A stretch of 64,000 nucleotides of DNA. It comes from Myrmaecium sp. VS I D KN 1. Its lineage: Eukaryota; Ascomycota; Dothideomycetes; Valsariales; Valsariaceae. Of the stretch, positions 44,944 to 57,009 are shown piece by piece. The translations under genes were made by a program, and so were the position numbers. The notes below the pieces were generated by a model. That model saw only the letters and a program-made list of their open reading frames with translations. It did no database searches and had not been told where the DNA came from. The stretch lies in assembly GCA_019775845.1 (NCBI GenBank), contig JADQAV010000020.1:372001-436000 (forward strand), in the 5' to 3' direction. How positions within the stretch are numbered: position 1 is the first letter of the stretch; every line of letters starts with the position of its first letter.

Positions 44944-46237
44944 CTAGAGAACTTAAAAAGCTTAGAAAGTATTAAAGGAGCTAGAATAAGTATCTCCTTA
45001 CTAGTATTCTCCTTTAGTATAAGTAATAAGTATAAGCCCCGCTAGTTTACCGTAAGAAGCCCTACTTAGTAAAGTATTAGTAATACTACTAAAGGAATAA
45101 CGGAAGGTAAATAAATATACCTTTAACTTCTTAAGGTTATAAAGACCCTTAAGAGCCGCAGCTCTACGCAATATAGCTAGGACTAATAAAGCTAAGTAGT
45201 TATTAGTACTTATTAGATGCCGGCGAGGCGTAGAAACTACCCTACTACCCCGCTCTATACCTTACTTTATTATAATATACCGGGTATTAAAGGCCTAAAT
45301 AAATCTACCTAAGTCTTTAATAATATTAGTATTAGTAGAGGTAGTAGTAAGATAACCGGGTAGCTCCTATATAAAGTAGTTATAAAGAGTATATAAGAAG
45401 GGGGGGACCTATAGATAGTTAATATATAAAAAGCTAAGAAAATAATAAAAAAGAGCTAGTAACTTACGGGAGTATATTATAGTATTATTTAATATAGTAT
45501 ATATATTTCTTAATTATTATATTCTCTTTAAATATAATATCGTAGGCGTCCGCTTTATACTACCTCTTTATATATTACGCGTAAGAGTATATAGTAAGGG
45601 GCTTAGTAACGGTAAGTAAGTAAGAAGTAAGGAGCGTAAGGGTAGACTATAATATAGTTAATAAGAAGTTACTTTAAAGGTAAAATCTATACGTATAGTA
45701 AGTAAACCGGGAGTAATAAGATATTATAAAGTAGTAGCTATAAAGCTACTAAGTAATAATAATAGGAAGTTAGTATAAGGAGGGCGAGACGAAGATAGGC
45801 TAGGTATTATTAAAGGTAAGAAGTAATAGATAGGTAGATATTTATAAAGTGCCTTCCGCCTCTTATTTAATAAGTAGGAATAACGTTTACTCTATAAGCG
45901 AGACGGCTCTAAGGGAGCTATGCCTCCTATAATTAATAAGAGTAAAGTAGGGTAAAAAAGTATTAGAAGAAGAAAGTAGACGGATAACGGACGATAGATA
46001 ATAGATAATAAATAAAAAAGGAGAAAGAGAAATAGTAAGGATATAAAGAAGGAAGAAAAGGAGAAGAAGAAATAACTATAAAAGATACCTTTTTAAAGAC
46101 GGAAGATTACTATTTATATATATAACGTACGCGAGCGAGACGCTCTAAAAATAAAAGAAATAACTATAAATATTATTCTTAGGACTATTATAATACCTAA
46201 GGCCGCAAGAGCGTCCTTTTTAGGAAGGAAGGGTAGT

Positions 46238-46448
46238 TATAAGGCTTAAGGAGTTTTAGGACTAGATAGAGTATAAATACCTTAAGTATAATACTAGAGG
46301 TACGTAAGCGAGCTATAAGTAAGTATAGATATATAAGTATATTAGGGGAAGTTAGAAAAGGAGTAACTTATTAGGATTAGTCTATATATAATAAGTAATA
46401 CTACCTTATTAATACTTAACTAAGTTAGTTATTACTTATTTCCTAATA
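46238..46448 (+). repeat. 3' LTR of copy A
   Basis: 211 bp, pairs with 39,514-39,724. Confidence 0.88.
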
Positions 46449-49400
46449 CCTTCGCCTAGTAGTAACTCTTATTTCTACCGCTCTATTAAACTTTTCTAGT
46501 TTATAAGTCTTATTTTTTTCTCTTTATGTTAGAAGTACTCTTCTAATCCTAAATAGTCCTAACTACTAATAGTCTAGCGTTTAAGAGAAGGAAGTTTTAT
46601 ACTAGTTATTATATCTAAGTATTAGGTCCCCCTCCTCTAAGGGTTTTAATTAGATTTTTCCTTTATTTATTCTAGTACTTCTTATTTTATTCTCTTTCCT
46701 TTTTAATCTTTAAGATAGCTTCTATTATATTATAACTCCCTTCGTTCTATCTATTTTGCCCGGAGGTATAGTAGATCTCCCGATATTTTTATTAGTTCTT
46801 AATTAAAGATTCTTTATATTAGGTACTCCTCCTTTATTAGAAGTATAGCCTATCTCCGTTAATTATTTAATAGTAATCCTATCTACCTATAGAACTACTT
46901 AGAATTACTTTATTTAAATTAAGAGCCTCCGAGTATTAGCTTTACTAATATATTAATAGTACGTTTATACCTTCTTTTAACTACTTTATTAGCTTATAAA
47001 TAATATAAGGATACTTATACCCTTCTTATATTATATTCAGAGGTAAGTTCCTTTATAAGATTCTTATTTTCTAGGCCTCTATCTACTATAATCCTATAGA
47101 CGAAGCTATATTTATAAAAAATATCTTCTTAAATAAACCTTATTATCTTTTTAAAGTTTATCTTCTTTAGGGGCCTTCCTTTTATCTAATCGCTTAGATT
47201 CTCTCGGGCTTCTATAAAGTAATAATATTTATAATCTATAAATATATATATTATATCTATATAGACCTACTCCTATAGAACTACTATATTAATAGGGTAA
47301 AGTTCTTCTTTTTCCTAGGTACTAGTATATCGCTAATATTCTTTATATCCCTAGATTATCTTATAGACTTAGCGGTATATATTATTCTAATAATACTAAT
47401 TAATAATTTATTTATAAGTCCTTTCTCTCTCTTTATATCTACTAGCTTAGTGCAGCTCCTAGATTATATTATTCTTTATTTCTTAATTATTTATTACTCG
47501 TCTTAATAGGGTATATTAGTTTATATAGCGGAATAAATATCCTTCTTTAACTAAATACTTTACTGCGTATTTCTTAAATATAGGGACGTCCTTTTTAGGG
47601 ATATTATTAGGGACCTTTAGCGTAGTAAGGAACTTTACTATTTACTCGCTCTCGTCTAAATATTCTTTTTAAAGTATTTACTTATCTAGTTCCCTTATAT
47701 TACTAGTTCCTATTATATTAAGTTCTTTATTAATAAAGTTATTTATATCTCCCTTATAAGCTTCGTTTAAATTATCTAATATCGTCCTTTCTCTTTAAAA
47801 AAGGCTGTCCGTTATAACGTATTTCTTCTTAGATATATAGCGGACTTTAAAGTTAAAGAGTCTAATCTAAGTAAGCTATTATATAACTAAGGCTTCTAGG
47901 AGGTTATTAACGGATTAATTTAGCTAGGCTACTAGAGTATTAGTATCTAGTTCTAGGGTAAAGTATATTCTATATAACTAGAATTATAGCTTTTTTAGGG
48001 CTTTTAATAATCCTCTATATTTTCTTTTTTTTATATTATATACTTATTCCGCTATATTCTATATCTCGCTCTTATATCTTACCGGGTATTTCTTTCTTAG
48101 GCTATCCTTCTCTACCTATATAAGGACCCTTCTTTACTTAGTAAGGCTCGCATTTATTACGAGGATAATCTCCTCTCTTTTCAGGCTAAACTAGATAATT
48201 ATTAGGGCTAGGGCTATAGTAATAACTTCTTTTAAGATTTCTATAACTTAAAAGATATCCTTCTTAAATATAAAAGGTACCCTATTATATAAGAGGTTAT
48301 ATAGGGCCGCTGCCTTCTAGGCAAAGTCCTTAATCTATATATAATAATATATATAGAGGCTTAGAAAGGCCCGGATATCCTTAATATTATAATAGAAATA
48401 TACTTTAGGATTTTAATAACCTTCGTAGTCTCTAGCTTTTTCTTTTTTATATTATAAACGAACCTAATAATTTTAACCCTATTTATATAGAATTATAACT
48501 TTTCTCTAAATATAGTATACCTAGCTAGCTCTAGATAGTAGAGGATCTTATTTAGACTATAAATATATTTTAGGATAAACCTCTAGATACTTAAAGCTAT
48601 TTCCTTCTTATTATATTAAGTCCTAGGTTCCTTAATATGAATATTATTAAGGAAGGGCTTATAATTATACCCTTTAAATATCTTATTAATAATCTAGATA
48701 AATACTACTATAGAGTTTATCTAGCCTTAAGGAAGTATCGATATCTAAAGAAGTTTAATAAATATTATAAAAGCTATAAGATCTCTACTTTCTTCTACTA
48801 GCGGAATCTAGTTATATTTTAAAAGAAAGTTAATTAAGGAAGTTATTTAGAGGTTAGTAAATTCCTTAAAGAAGTGGTTAATAAATAAGAGGAGGTTTAT
48901 ATCCTAGATTAAAACGCAGTTAATTTCTACTATTATATTAATAAAGCGGTAGCTTCCGCTCTTCTTTTTTATTAAAAACTAGGTATTTTTATAAGGTCCT
49001 TTTCCTCTTTCTAAAACCCTATTCTTAAGTCTCTTAATAAATATTACTACTATTATCCCCTTAATTCTCTTAAGTATAGGGAACCCGGCTACTTACTAGG
49101 CCTTATAATCTACTATTCTTATTTATATTAGAGGATAGACCTCTAGTTAAACCTATCCTATTTTAAAAAATTCCTAGGCTAGGGCCTTTTCTCGTTAGAG
49201 TAGGAGCGTATAAAGAAGCTTCTTCTTTTATAAGGTTAGATTTCCTACTAATAGCTTATCTTCCCTCTTTTTTATTTAATCTACTTCTTATCGGGATATT
49301 TAATATCTTTAAGTAGAGCTACCTATTAGACTTATCCTTTAATAATTATACTTTATATAAAACCTCTTTAGGAAAATATTATTAATAGTATACTTTTTCC

Positions 49401-52400
49401 TAATTTTTAATTCCTCCTAGGAGAGCTCTATTATCTAGCGCGTTAATAGGTTAGACTTTCTTATCCTTTCTCTTATATACTATATTTAGCTTAGCCTCTA
49501 TATTATTAAGTTATAGAAGCTAGTCCTTGGTTTTCCTAGTACTAGGGACTAAGTTATATTTAAATAACTCCTTAAGCTAAGTAGTATTTATACTACTACC
49601 CGGGGGTCTACCGCCGGTAAACTTATTTATTCTTCTATTTATTTTATACTTCTTATCTTTACCGCTTATTAGTTTTAGGGAGAAAACCTCTTTTTATTAT
49701 ATAACCTTCCTCTTACCCTAAATTCCTAGCTTTATAGGATTAGTTAGGGCCGTGATCCCGCTCTTTAGTTTTTTAAAATTATCTAGGCTTATTAGTAGGT
49801 CTTATTCCTAGTATTAACTAATATACTTATTTATATTACCTTAGAGCCGTCCTTAGCTTTAATAAATAGCTATATTACCTCGTTCTTCTAAGTAGTAATA
49901 GAGTAGTAGGCTACGCGTAATTATATTATTCTAAGGAGGAGCTTCTTAATATCGCCCGGAATTATTTAGACCGTAATATATATTATTATTAATTCTACTT
50001 TAATAGGGTAGTTATAAATTACCCTAAGGGTTAATCCCGGGGTGCTATTTACTATAATATAATAATATAATTCCTAGTTAATAAAGAGAATACTTATTTA
50101 TTCTTTAAATACTATTATTATTATTATTATTATCGGCTCCTGTATCTATAATAGCGGCCGTAGAGAGGTTACTAATATAAATAAATATCTAAGGTATTTT
50201 ACTAGAGGGGAGGCTATCGCCTCCTATTTTAAGTCTATTAATATTATAATTAGGGACTATATTAGGGGGGCTGTTCTTAGTAGTAAGTACGTTTTAATTA
50301 GTTCTCTAGGTTCGCTTACTTATAATAGCTAAAGATTAAAAGTGCCTAAGCGCTACTATATAGCTTATAAACTCTTACTAAAGAGCTAGGTAGTATTAGA
50401 ATAGCTCCTAAATACTTATTTTAATAGTAGCCTTTTTTTAAGTTTCTACTAAGGATTTATCTACCGCCTTAGTAGTATTCCGGAAGATATTAATAGTAAT
50501 TAAGAATCTAGGTTTATACTTCCTAACCCCTTCTATAACCTCTAGATACTATTAATTATAGGTATTTTTAGTCTTATCTAGCTCTAGGCTTATAGCGGAT
50601 TTTATAGCTTTAGTAAGGAGCTAGTAAATACCGGTTCTTACTCCTTTAGTAGTAGGATACTATTTTTTAACTCTCTTCTTATCTTTTAGGCTACGGTAAC
50701 CCTTATTATCTATACTAATAAATAAAAGGGAGGTTTTCATAACTCTTACTACGTTAACTTCTATATCTTAGTTATAGGCGTCTCTGGGACTATTTATCTC
50801 TAGGTTATCCTCTATATATATATTAAAATATACTTTTATATTATTTATCTAGTTTATCTATAAAGTATTAAGGCGCGCTCCTAGGGTATCTATTTATACT
50901 TTTAAGACTTATTTATAAATTATATTTCTAGTTCTTCCCCTAAGTAGGGGAGAACTATCTAGTATAACCTATTTATCCTTTTTAAGATATTTCTTAATCC
51001 TCTCAGCCTCCTCTAGCACGCGGACCCTTTTATACTAAATAATAAAGTAGCCGAATTAACTATACTTATAGTACGGACCTCTTTAATTATTATAAAGAAG
51101 GCGGGTATTAAGCTAGGAGATTATATTTAGTTTAAAAGCTATAAGTTTCTCTATTAATATATTAATATTATTCTTCCCGGTAATAGCGCCGGGGCCTATT
51201 AATAGTTAGCTACTCGGAGGGACGGTAAAGTCTACTTATAAGAGGATAAGTTTATTATAGATTTTACTTATCCTTATAAGTATAATAGCTTTCTAGTATA
51301 GGTTATTAAAGCTTTAGGTACTATCCTTTATAAAAATAATACTTATATTTGTGAGGATATATTCTCTAATAGTCCTAAGGAAGCCCTAGATAAAAAAGAG
51401 GTAATATTCTTAGTTAGAGAAATTATCTTTCTTTTAAACCTTATAAGAGATCGCCTAGTAGATCCGGTAATATTATATTAAATCCTAGAACTAGTTTTAA
51501 TAGTAGGTAACCTATATATAAAGATACTTTATAATTATTTTAAGCTACTCTTAGTTCTATTTATACTAAGTATATAATATATACTTTTTTAGGCCGTCCT
51601 AGCCTTCTTTAAGAAAGCCTTCTTCCTTTTAGAGTTTAATACGGATTAGGAGGCTATAATATAAGTTAATCTTTAAAGTTAATTTTACTAGGGTAATCCG
51701 GATAGCTATATAAAAGAAGTCTTATTACTTAAAAAATATAGAAATATTCTTTTCGTCGAATAGAGGTACTCCTAGAGCTCCTAGTATAGGAAATATTACT
51801 AGAATTTATATTATAAATAGTAGAGTAAATATTAGAGGGTTTATAGCCCTAATAAAGAGTAGAGTGTCGAAGGTAGCGTTAGAGGATATTTCCTAATATT
51901 TAGATAGGTTCCTAGCGTAGAAATATAATTAAGCGTAAACTTAATAAATAAGAGGCTTACTAAATAAGGAGTAGTAGTATTTCTTAATATCCTAAATATC
52001 CTCTTTATTTTATAGATTACGCGACTAGACTCCTCTTTTTTATAAAAACTTTATTAACTACTAATAAGAATCTTATAACTCTTCCTTTTCGTCCTAGTAG
52101 CTTATAAGTAAGAACCTTTAAGAGACCTTAGTTTACTCCTCCGTATACTAGTAGCGGGTAGTAGAAGTTAAATTAAGCCTAGAGGGTATTTAATATCCTA
52201 GGAGAGTAGTCTCCTAACCTTTCTAAGAGTAGAACCTTCTTAGTTTCTTAGAAATATAAGTCTCCCTAAGCCGCGTCTCCTAGTAGTAGGCGCGGTAGTA
52301 TTATAAAGCCTTATAAAAATAGACCGATTCTTTATTACGCGGCTGTTTTATTATATAATCTCTACCTTTAGGAGCTTTTTTTATTACTATTTATTAGCTC

Positions 52401-52957
52401 TAGACCTTCCGTAGCTTATACCTCTAAATCGCTCGTCTTATTCTACTCCTACTATTTATATAATATTCTTCTAGGTCTAGCTTACCTAATAGTACTTTAA
52501 GTTATCTAGCTCTTTTAATAGTATTTCTATATATCTAAGCTCTAGCTTAACTAGTAGTCTAAAGTATCTAGATCTTCTAGTAGTATTTATATATACTTAA
52601 ACTTTAGCTTTATTAATAATTTAAGGTATCTAGATCTTCTAGTAGTATTCTTATATATTTAGATTATTACTTTTATAATAACTTAAAGTATTAAGATCTT
52701 TTAGTAATATTTTAATATTTTCTAAATCTCTTAGTAGTATTTTTAAGTATTCTAATCTTCCGTCAGAACTACTATCCCTAGGTAATTTCCTTATATTATT
52801 TATTATCTCCTCCTTATCTATATCTCTCCGGTACTATATTCCTATCCTTAGAAGGGTTTATTAACTCTTTTTTTATATTTAGGTCTATCTCTTTAATTCA
52901 CCTAAGGCTATTTATACCTTTACTTTATAAGAGGAAGAGCCTAGTATAGTTACTAAA

Positions 52958-53352
52958 TAAAGGAGGGTTAATTAGTAAGTCTATATCTAGTAGGCCTTAT
53001 CCTAAGAATATAGGGGAGTATAAGTTCTTTAGGACCTTAAAAAAGTAATTTTTAAGAGAAGAAGGAATATAAAGAGAAGACTTAAATTCTTTTTTATAAA
53101 TTAGAGAGGCTAGGGATAAAGTATAGAAAATCTTAGAAAATAAAAATATATAAATTTATAATAGTATTAATCCTAGATAAGGAGTTATCCTCCTTATATC
53201 CTCTTACTATTCTATATTTCTTAGGGTCTCTCCTTATCTATTTATAATCTATACTATTCCTAGGGATAGATATTTCCTAAGTAGCGCCCTTCCTAGGAGC
53301 GGATAGCCTCTCTCAGGTAGTAGGATCTAAGGATACCTCTAACCCTACTATA
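52958..53352 (-). repeat. LTR of element C, right (5' in element sense)
   Basis: 395 bp, pairs with 35,333-35,727; followed by CTAG, matching the base run before the left LTR. Confidence 0.85.
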
Positions 53353-53458
53353 CTAGCTGCTAAAACCTAACCCGAACTATAGAAATAAGGGCTCTACTAA
53401 CTAAAAAACCTGACGGGTTTTAGCTAGCATAGGTTTACTAACTAAATAGGCTACCTTA
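53353..53458 (+). mobile_element. E-family hAT-like element E2, right part
   Basis: The last 106 bp of E2, separated from the left part by element C. It ends ACTAACTAAATAGGCTACC and TTA, inverse to the left end, followed by the target duplication. Confidence 0.8.
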
Positions 53459-54110
53459 GCCTTTATATAAGGCTAAAATATATATCTTAAAATATTTATT
53501 AAGTTTAATAGCTACTCTATTTCTATCTATAAGGACCCTAGCTAATATTTATTAAGGTAATAGTAACCTTTTAAAGGCAGTTATAATTTACTATACTTTA
53601 TATACTTCTAACTAACCTACTTCTAAAAAGTAGAAGGTAATATCCGCCGGCCTCTCTTCCTGCTACCTAACCCCTAAGATAATATAACTATATTCTTATT
53701 ATTATCCTTTTTATTACTCTATAGTATATTAGTTATTTTATCTACTTATTTAACGCGGGTGTCTACTCTTAGCCGTAACTCCTTAACTTTATTATTACTT
53801 AAACTATTAGAAATATAGAATTTCTTCCCTTCTTCTAATACTTTATATTCCTATCTCTAGCTATTATTATCCTCCTACTCCTTGTACTTTATTATAATAC
53901 TTATATTATCTTTACTCTTACACTTCTAAGCCTTTATATTTATAATATAGTAGTATCTAACCTATATAAGTATATTAATAGTAGTTACTAAAAGCCTATT
54001 CTACTTATAGTTATAGATATCCCTTCTAATATTAAATACTCTCTTAACGTAGTTCCTAGAGGTAAGAATCGCTGGGATATCCTATATTATCTATATAGGT
54101 ATTAGAAATT
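53459..54110. other. AT-rich sequence between nested elements, unassigned
   Basis: Pre-insertion sequence that once joined 33,994 on the left and 61,155 on the right. No frame is preserved. On the minus strand it has a charged, helix-like coding flavour, but I cannot assign it. It may be the interior of an older element flanked by F-family copies 2 and 3. Confidence 0.4.
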
Positions 54111-54321
54111 TATTAGGAAATAGGTAATAACTAGCGTAGTTAAGTATTAACCGGGTAGTATTATTTATAGTATATAGACTAATCCTAATAAGTAACCCCT
54201 TTTCTAGCTTCCCCTAATATATTTATATATCTATACTTATTTACGGCTCGCTTATATACCTCTAGCGTTATACTTAAGGTGTTTATACTCTATCTAGTCC
54301 TAAGGCTCCCTAAGCTTTATA
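54111..54321 (-). repeat. 3' LTR of copy B
   Basis: 211 bp, reverse orientation of the copy A LTR. Confidence 0.88.
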
Positions 54322-55640
54322 ACTACCCTTCTTTCCTAAAAAGAACGCTCCTACAGCCTTAGATATTATAATAGTCCTAAAAATAATATTTATAACTATT
54401 CCTTCTATTTTTAGAGCGTCTCGCTCGCGTATTTTATAGCTATTTCTTCTTTTCCTCTTCTTCCTTCTCTATATCCTTATTACTTCTCCCCTTCCGCTAA
54501 CTATAGTCTACTATCTACTACTTCTTTTCTTTTAATATTTCTTTTATTTTTACTTACTACTACTACTTATTATAGGAGGCGCAGCTCCCTTATAGCTATT
54601 CTACTAAAAGGGCGATTATTAGTCCTATTTACTAAATAATAAATAGAAATAATTTTATAAGCGTCTACCTCCTTATCGCTTTTCGCCTCCGATAATACTT
54701 AGCCTATCTTTATCTTACCCCTCTTATACTAGCTTTCTATCTTTATTATTTAGTAGTCTTACTACTACTTTATAACGTCTTATTATCCCTAGCTCGCCTA
54801 TTATATATATATATTTTACCTTTAAGATAACTTCTTATTAACTATATTATAACCTACTTTTACGCCTCTTACCTCTTATTCGCTTACTATTATTTAGCCC
54901 CTTACTATTTACTCCTGCGCTAGATATATAAAAAGGCAGTATAAAGTAGAAGCTTACGATATTATATTAAAGAGAAATATAATTATTAAAATATATATAT
55001 ATTATATAAAATAATACTATAAATATACTTTTATAAGTTACTCCCTTCTTATACTCCTCTATAACTATTTTATATAGGAGTTACCTAGTTACCTTACCGC
55101 TATATCTAGTAATACTAATACTACTAAAGACTTAAGTAAATTTATTTAGGCTTTTAATACCTAGTATATTATAATAAAGCGGGGTATAGAGCGCGGCGGT
55201 AGTATAGTTCCTACGCTTTACTAGCGTCTATTAAGTACTAATAATTACTTAGCGCTGCTAGTCCTAACTATTATATATAAAGCCGCGGCTCTTAAGGGTC
55301 TTTATAACCTTAAGAGGTCGAAGGTATATTTATTCCCTTTATACCTTTAGTAGTATTACTAACTCTTTACTAGGCAGGGCTTCCTGCGGTAGACCGGCGG
55401 GGCTTATATTTATTACTTACTTTAAAGGAGGATAATAGTAAGGAGACGCCTACTTCTAGTTCCTTAAAGCTCTTTAAGCCCTCTAGGCCCTCTAAGCCCG
55501 CTAACGGCTATAGTAGTTATAACGGTCGCAGTCGTAGTAGTCGCGCCTATAGTTAAGTTTTACTAGTATAGCTTATTCTTCTTTATATAGTAGTTCTTTA
55601 TATAGTAGTTACTTTATAGTAGCTACTTTATAATAGTTAC

Positions 55641-57009
55641 TAGAGTAGCCTATTAGGTTCCGAAAGCTAACTAAATAGGGGTCCAGCTAACTAAAAAAAA
55701 ACCTGAGCCGAAAATCTGGAGGCTCTACTAACCTAAAACTAATTAAACCCGAACCTCGGAACCCGTAAAAAACCTAAAAATTCCGAAAAAAATCTATTTA
55801 TAGGAGCTAGTTTTCCGGCCTTAAAAATCCTAAATATTCTAATTAATTATAACTTAAAAAGGCTAAATTAATATAGCCTAGCCTTCTAGGTATCTATTAA
55901 AATTTTTCTAGATTTTTTTTAGATTTTTTTAGATTTTTTCTTTTAGAAAAAAAGTCTTTTTTATTTATTTTTATATTAAATACTAGTAAATACTAAACTT
56001 TTTAGCTTTCCTAGAATATATAAATGCTAATAAGTATATTGCTATTTTCTTTAATTAAACTAATTTATTTATAAAGTTAGATTTTTTTAGATTTTCGAGA
56101 AAGTAACTAGTCTTACTTATAAAAATTTTATAAAAGATAAGATTATTAATTAAAAATCTTCTAACGTTTTATTCCTATAATAGAAAGAATTAAGAAATAA
56201 TACTATAGATACTTCTAGGTCTCTAGATTTATATACTAGAATATAAAATTTGTATAATAAGTATAGAATTTTAAATTAATTTATTTAGTTTAAAAATCTA
56301 GGGTTTTTCCCTCCCTTACTTAAAATCTAGGGGTAAAAATCCTAAAAATCTAATAACTTTAAAGCGCCGCGCTTAAATTTCTTAAAAATTAGAATACATC
56401 TAGATACGAGATAGTATTAATTATAATATATTAGAGTTATAAAACTACCTATTAAGTAGATTATTTATTATTAATTCTTTAGGATTAAAATCTGGGGTTT
56501 TCCCCGCTTCTCGCTTAGAATTTAAGAGTTTAAGCCTCGAAGATTTTTCCCCTTCTCGCCTAAAATGTAAGGATTAAAAATATAAAAAAATTAAAAGCTC
56601 TAGTACGCCGCGGTTATATTTCTTAAAAGTTATAATATAAATACTAAATAATATCTAATTTTAAAATATTAACTTTCTATTACTGCCTTATAAATATAGT
56701 ATTAATTATTAATTTATTTAGAAAAAAAGGCTTTTATTTTTATCCCTTTTTAGCCTATCTCGCTAAATATTAATACTAAAAATACTTTTTTTTTTAAAAA
56801 TAATTAAAGTCTAATATCTATAGAAATACTACTAAAATAAAAATTTAAATAAAAAAAATTAAGAAAAAATAAAAAAAAAAATAGAAGGAGAATCAGAAAA
56901 AATAGAAAAAATATTAGAAAAAATCCGGAAAAAATCGGAAAAAATCGGAAAAAACCCGGGTTCTGCTAAAAAAAACCTGAGCTAACTATAGACCGGATAG
57001 GCTACCTTA
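55641..57009 (+). mobile_element. E-family hAT-like TIR element E1, inserted in copy B
   Basis: 1,369 bp. Ends TAGAGTAGCCTATT and, inverted, TAAGGTAGCCTATCC, flanked by ATAGTTAC (55,633-55,640) and GTAGTTAC (57,010-57,017), an 8-bp duplication with one A/G difference. The insertion point is confirmed because copy A runs straight through the matching position. The pre-RIP end was probably close to CAGGGTGGCC, which fits the hAT terminal consensus. AT-rich and non-coding, so non-autonomous. Confidence 0.82.

Larger units (their letters stand above)
39514..46448 (+). mobile_element. Gypsy chromovirus-type LTR retrotransposon, copy A, fossil
   Basis: 6,935 bp with two 211-bp LTRs (39,514-39,724; 46,238-46,448) and an exact 5-bp duplication CCTTC (39,509-39,513; 46,449-46,453), which places it inside element C. 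Parts in order on the plus strand: gag-like region, then RT with a YLDD-type active-site stretch near 42.13 kb, RNase H, integrase zinc-binding region and core at about 43.35-44.0 kb, and a chromodomain remnant at about 44.44-44.53 kb. The order RT-RNase H-integrase-chromodomain defines the chromovirus branch of Metaviridae. About 1.7 kb of non-coding sequence precedes the 3' LTR. By eye the LTRs differ at about 25 of 211 positions, nearly all transitions, so the age cannot be read directly because of RIP. Broken, with dozens of breaks. Confidence 0.9.
35333..53352 (-). mobile_element. Gypsy-type LTR retrotransposon C, fossil, interrupted by copy A
   Basis: Two 395-bp direct repeats (35,333-35,727 and 52,958-53,352) are its LTRs. 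The flanks share CTAG, a 4-bp and possibly 5-bp duplication. Removing nested copy A leaves about 11.1 kb. Coding remnants lie on the minus strand: a Gypsy-type RT region at about 48.6-49.0 kb, with the KKxGSYRFIN-like and KPFL(D/N) segments seen in one fungal lineage, and an integrase core near 47.0-47.35 kb. A gag region must lie between about 49 and 52.9 kb. The 35.7-39.5 kb part is downstream of pol and unassigned. Broken, with dozens of breaks and heavily RIP-altered; no long frame remains. Confidence 0.85.
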
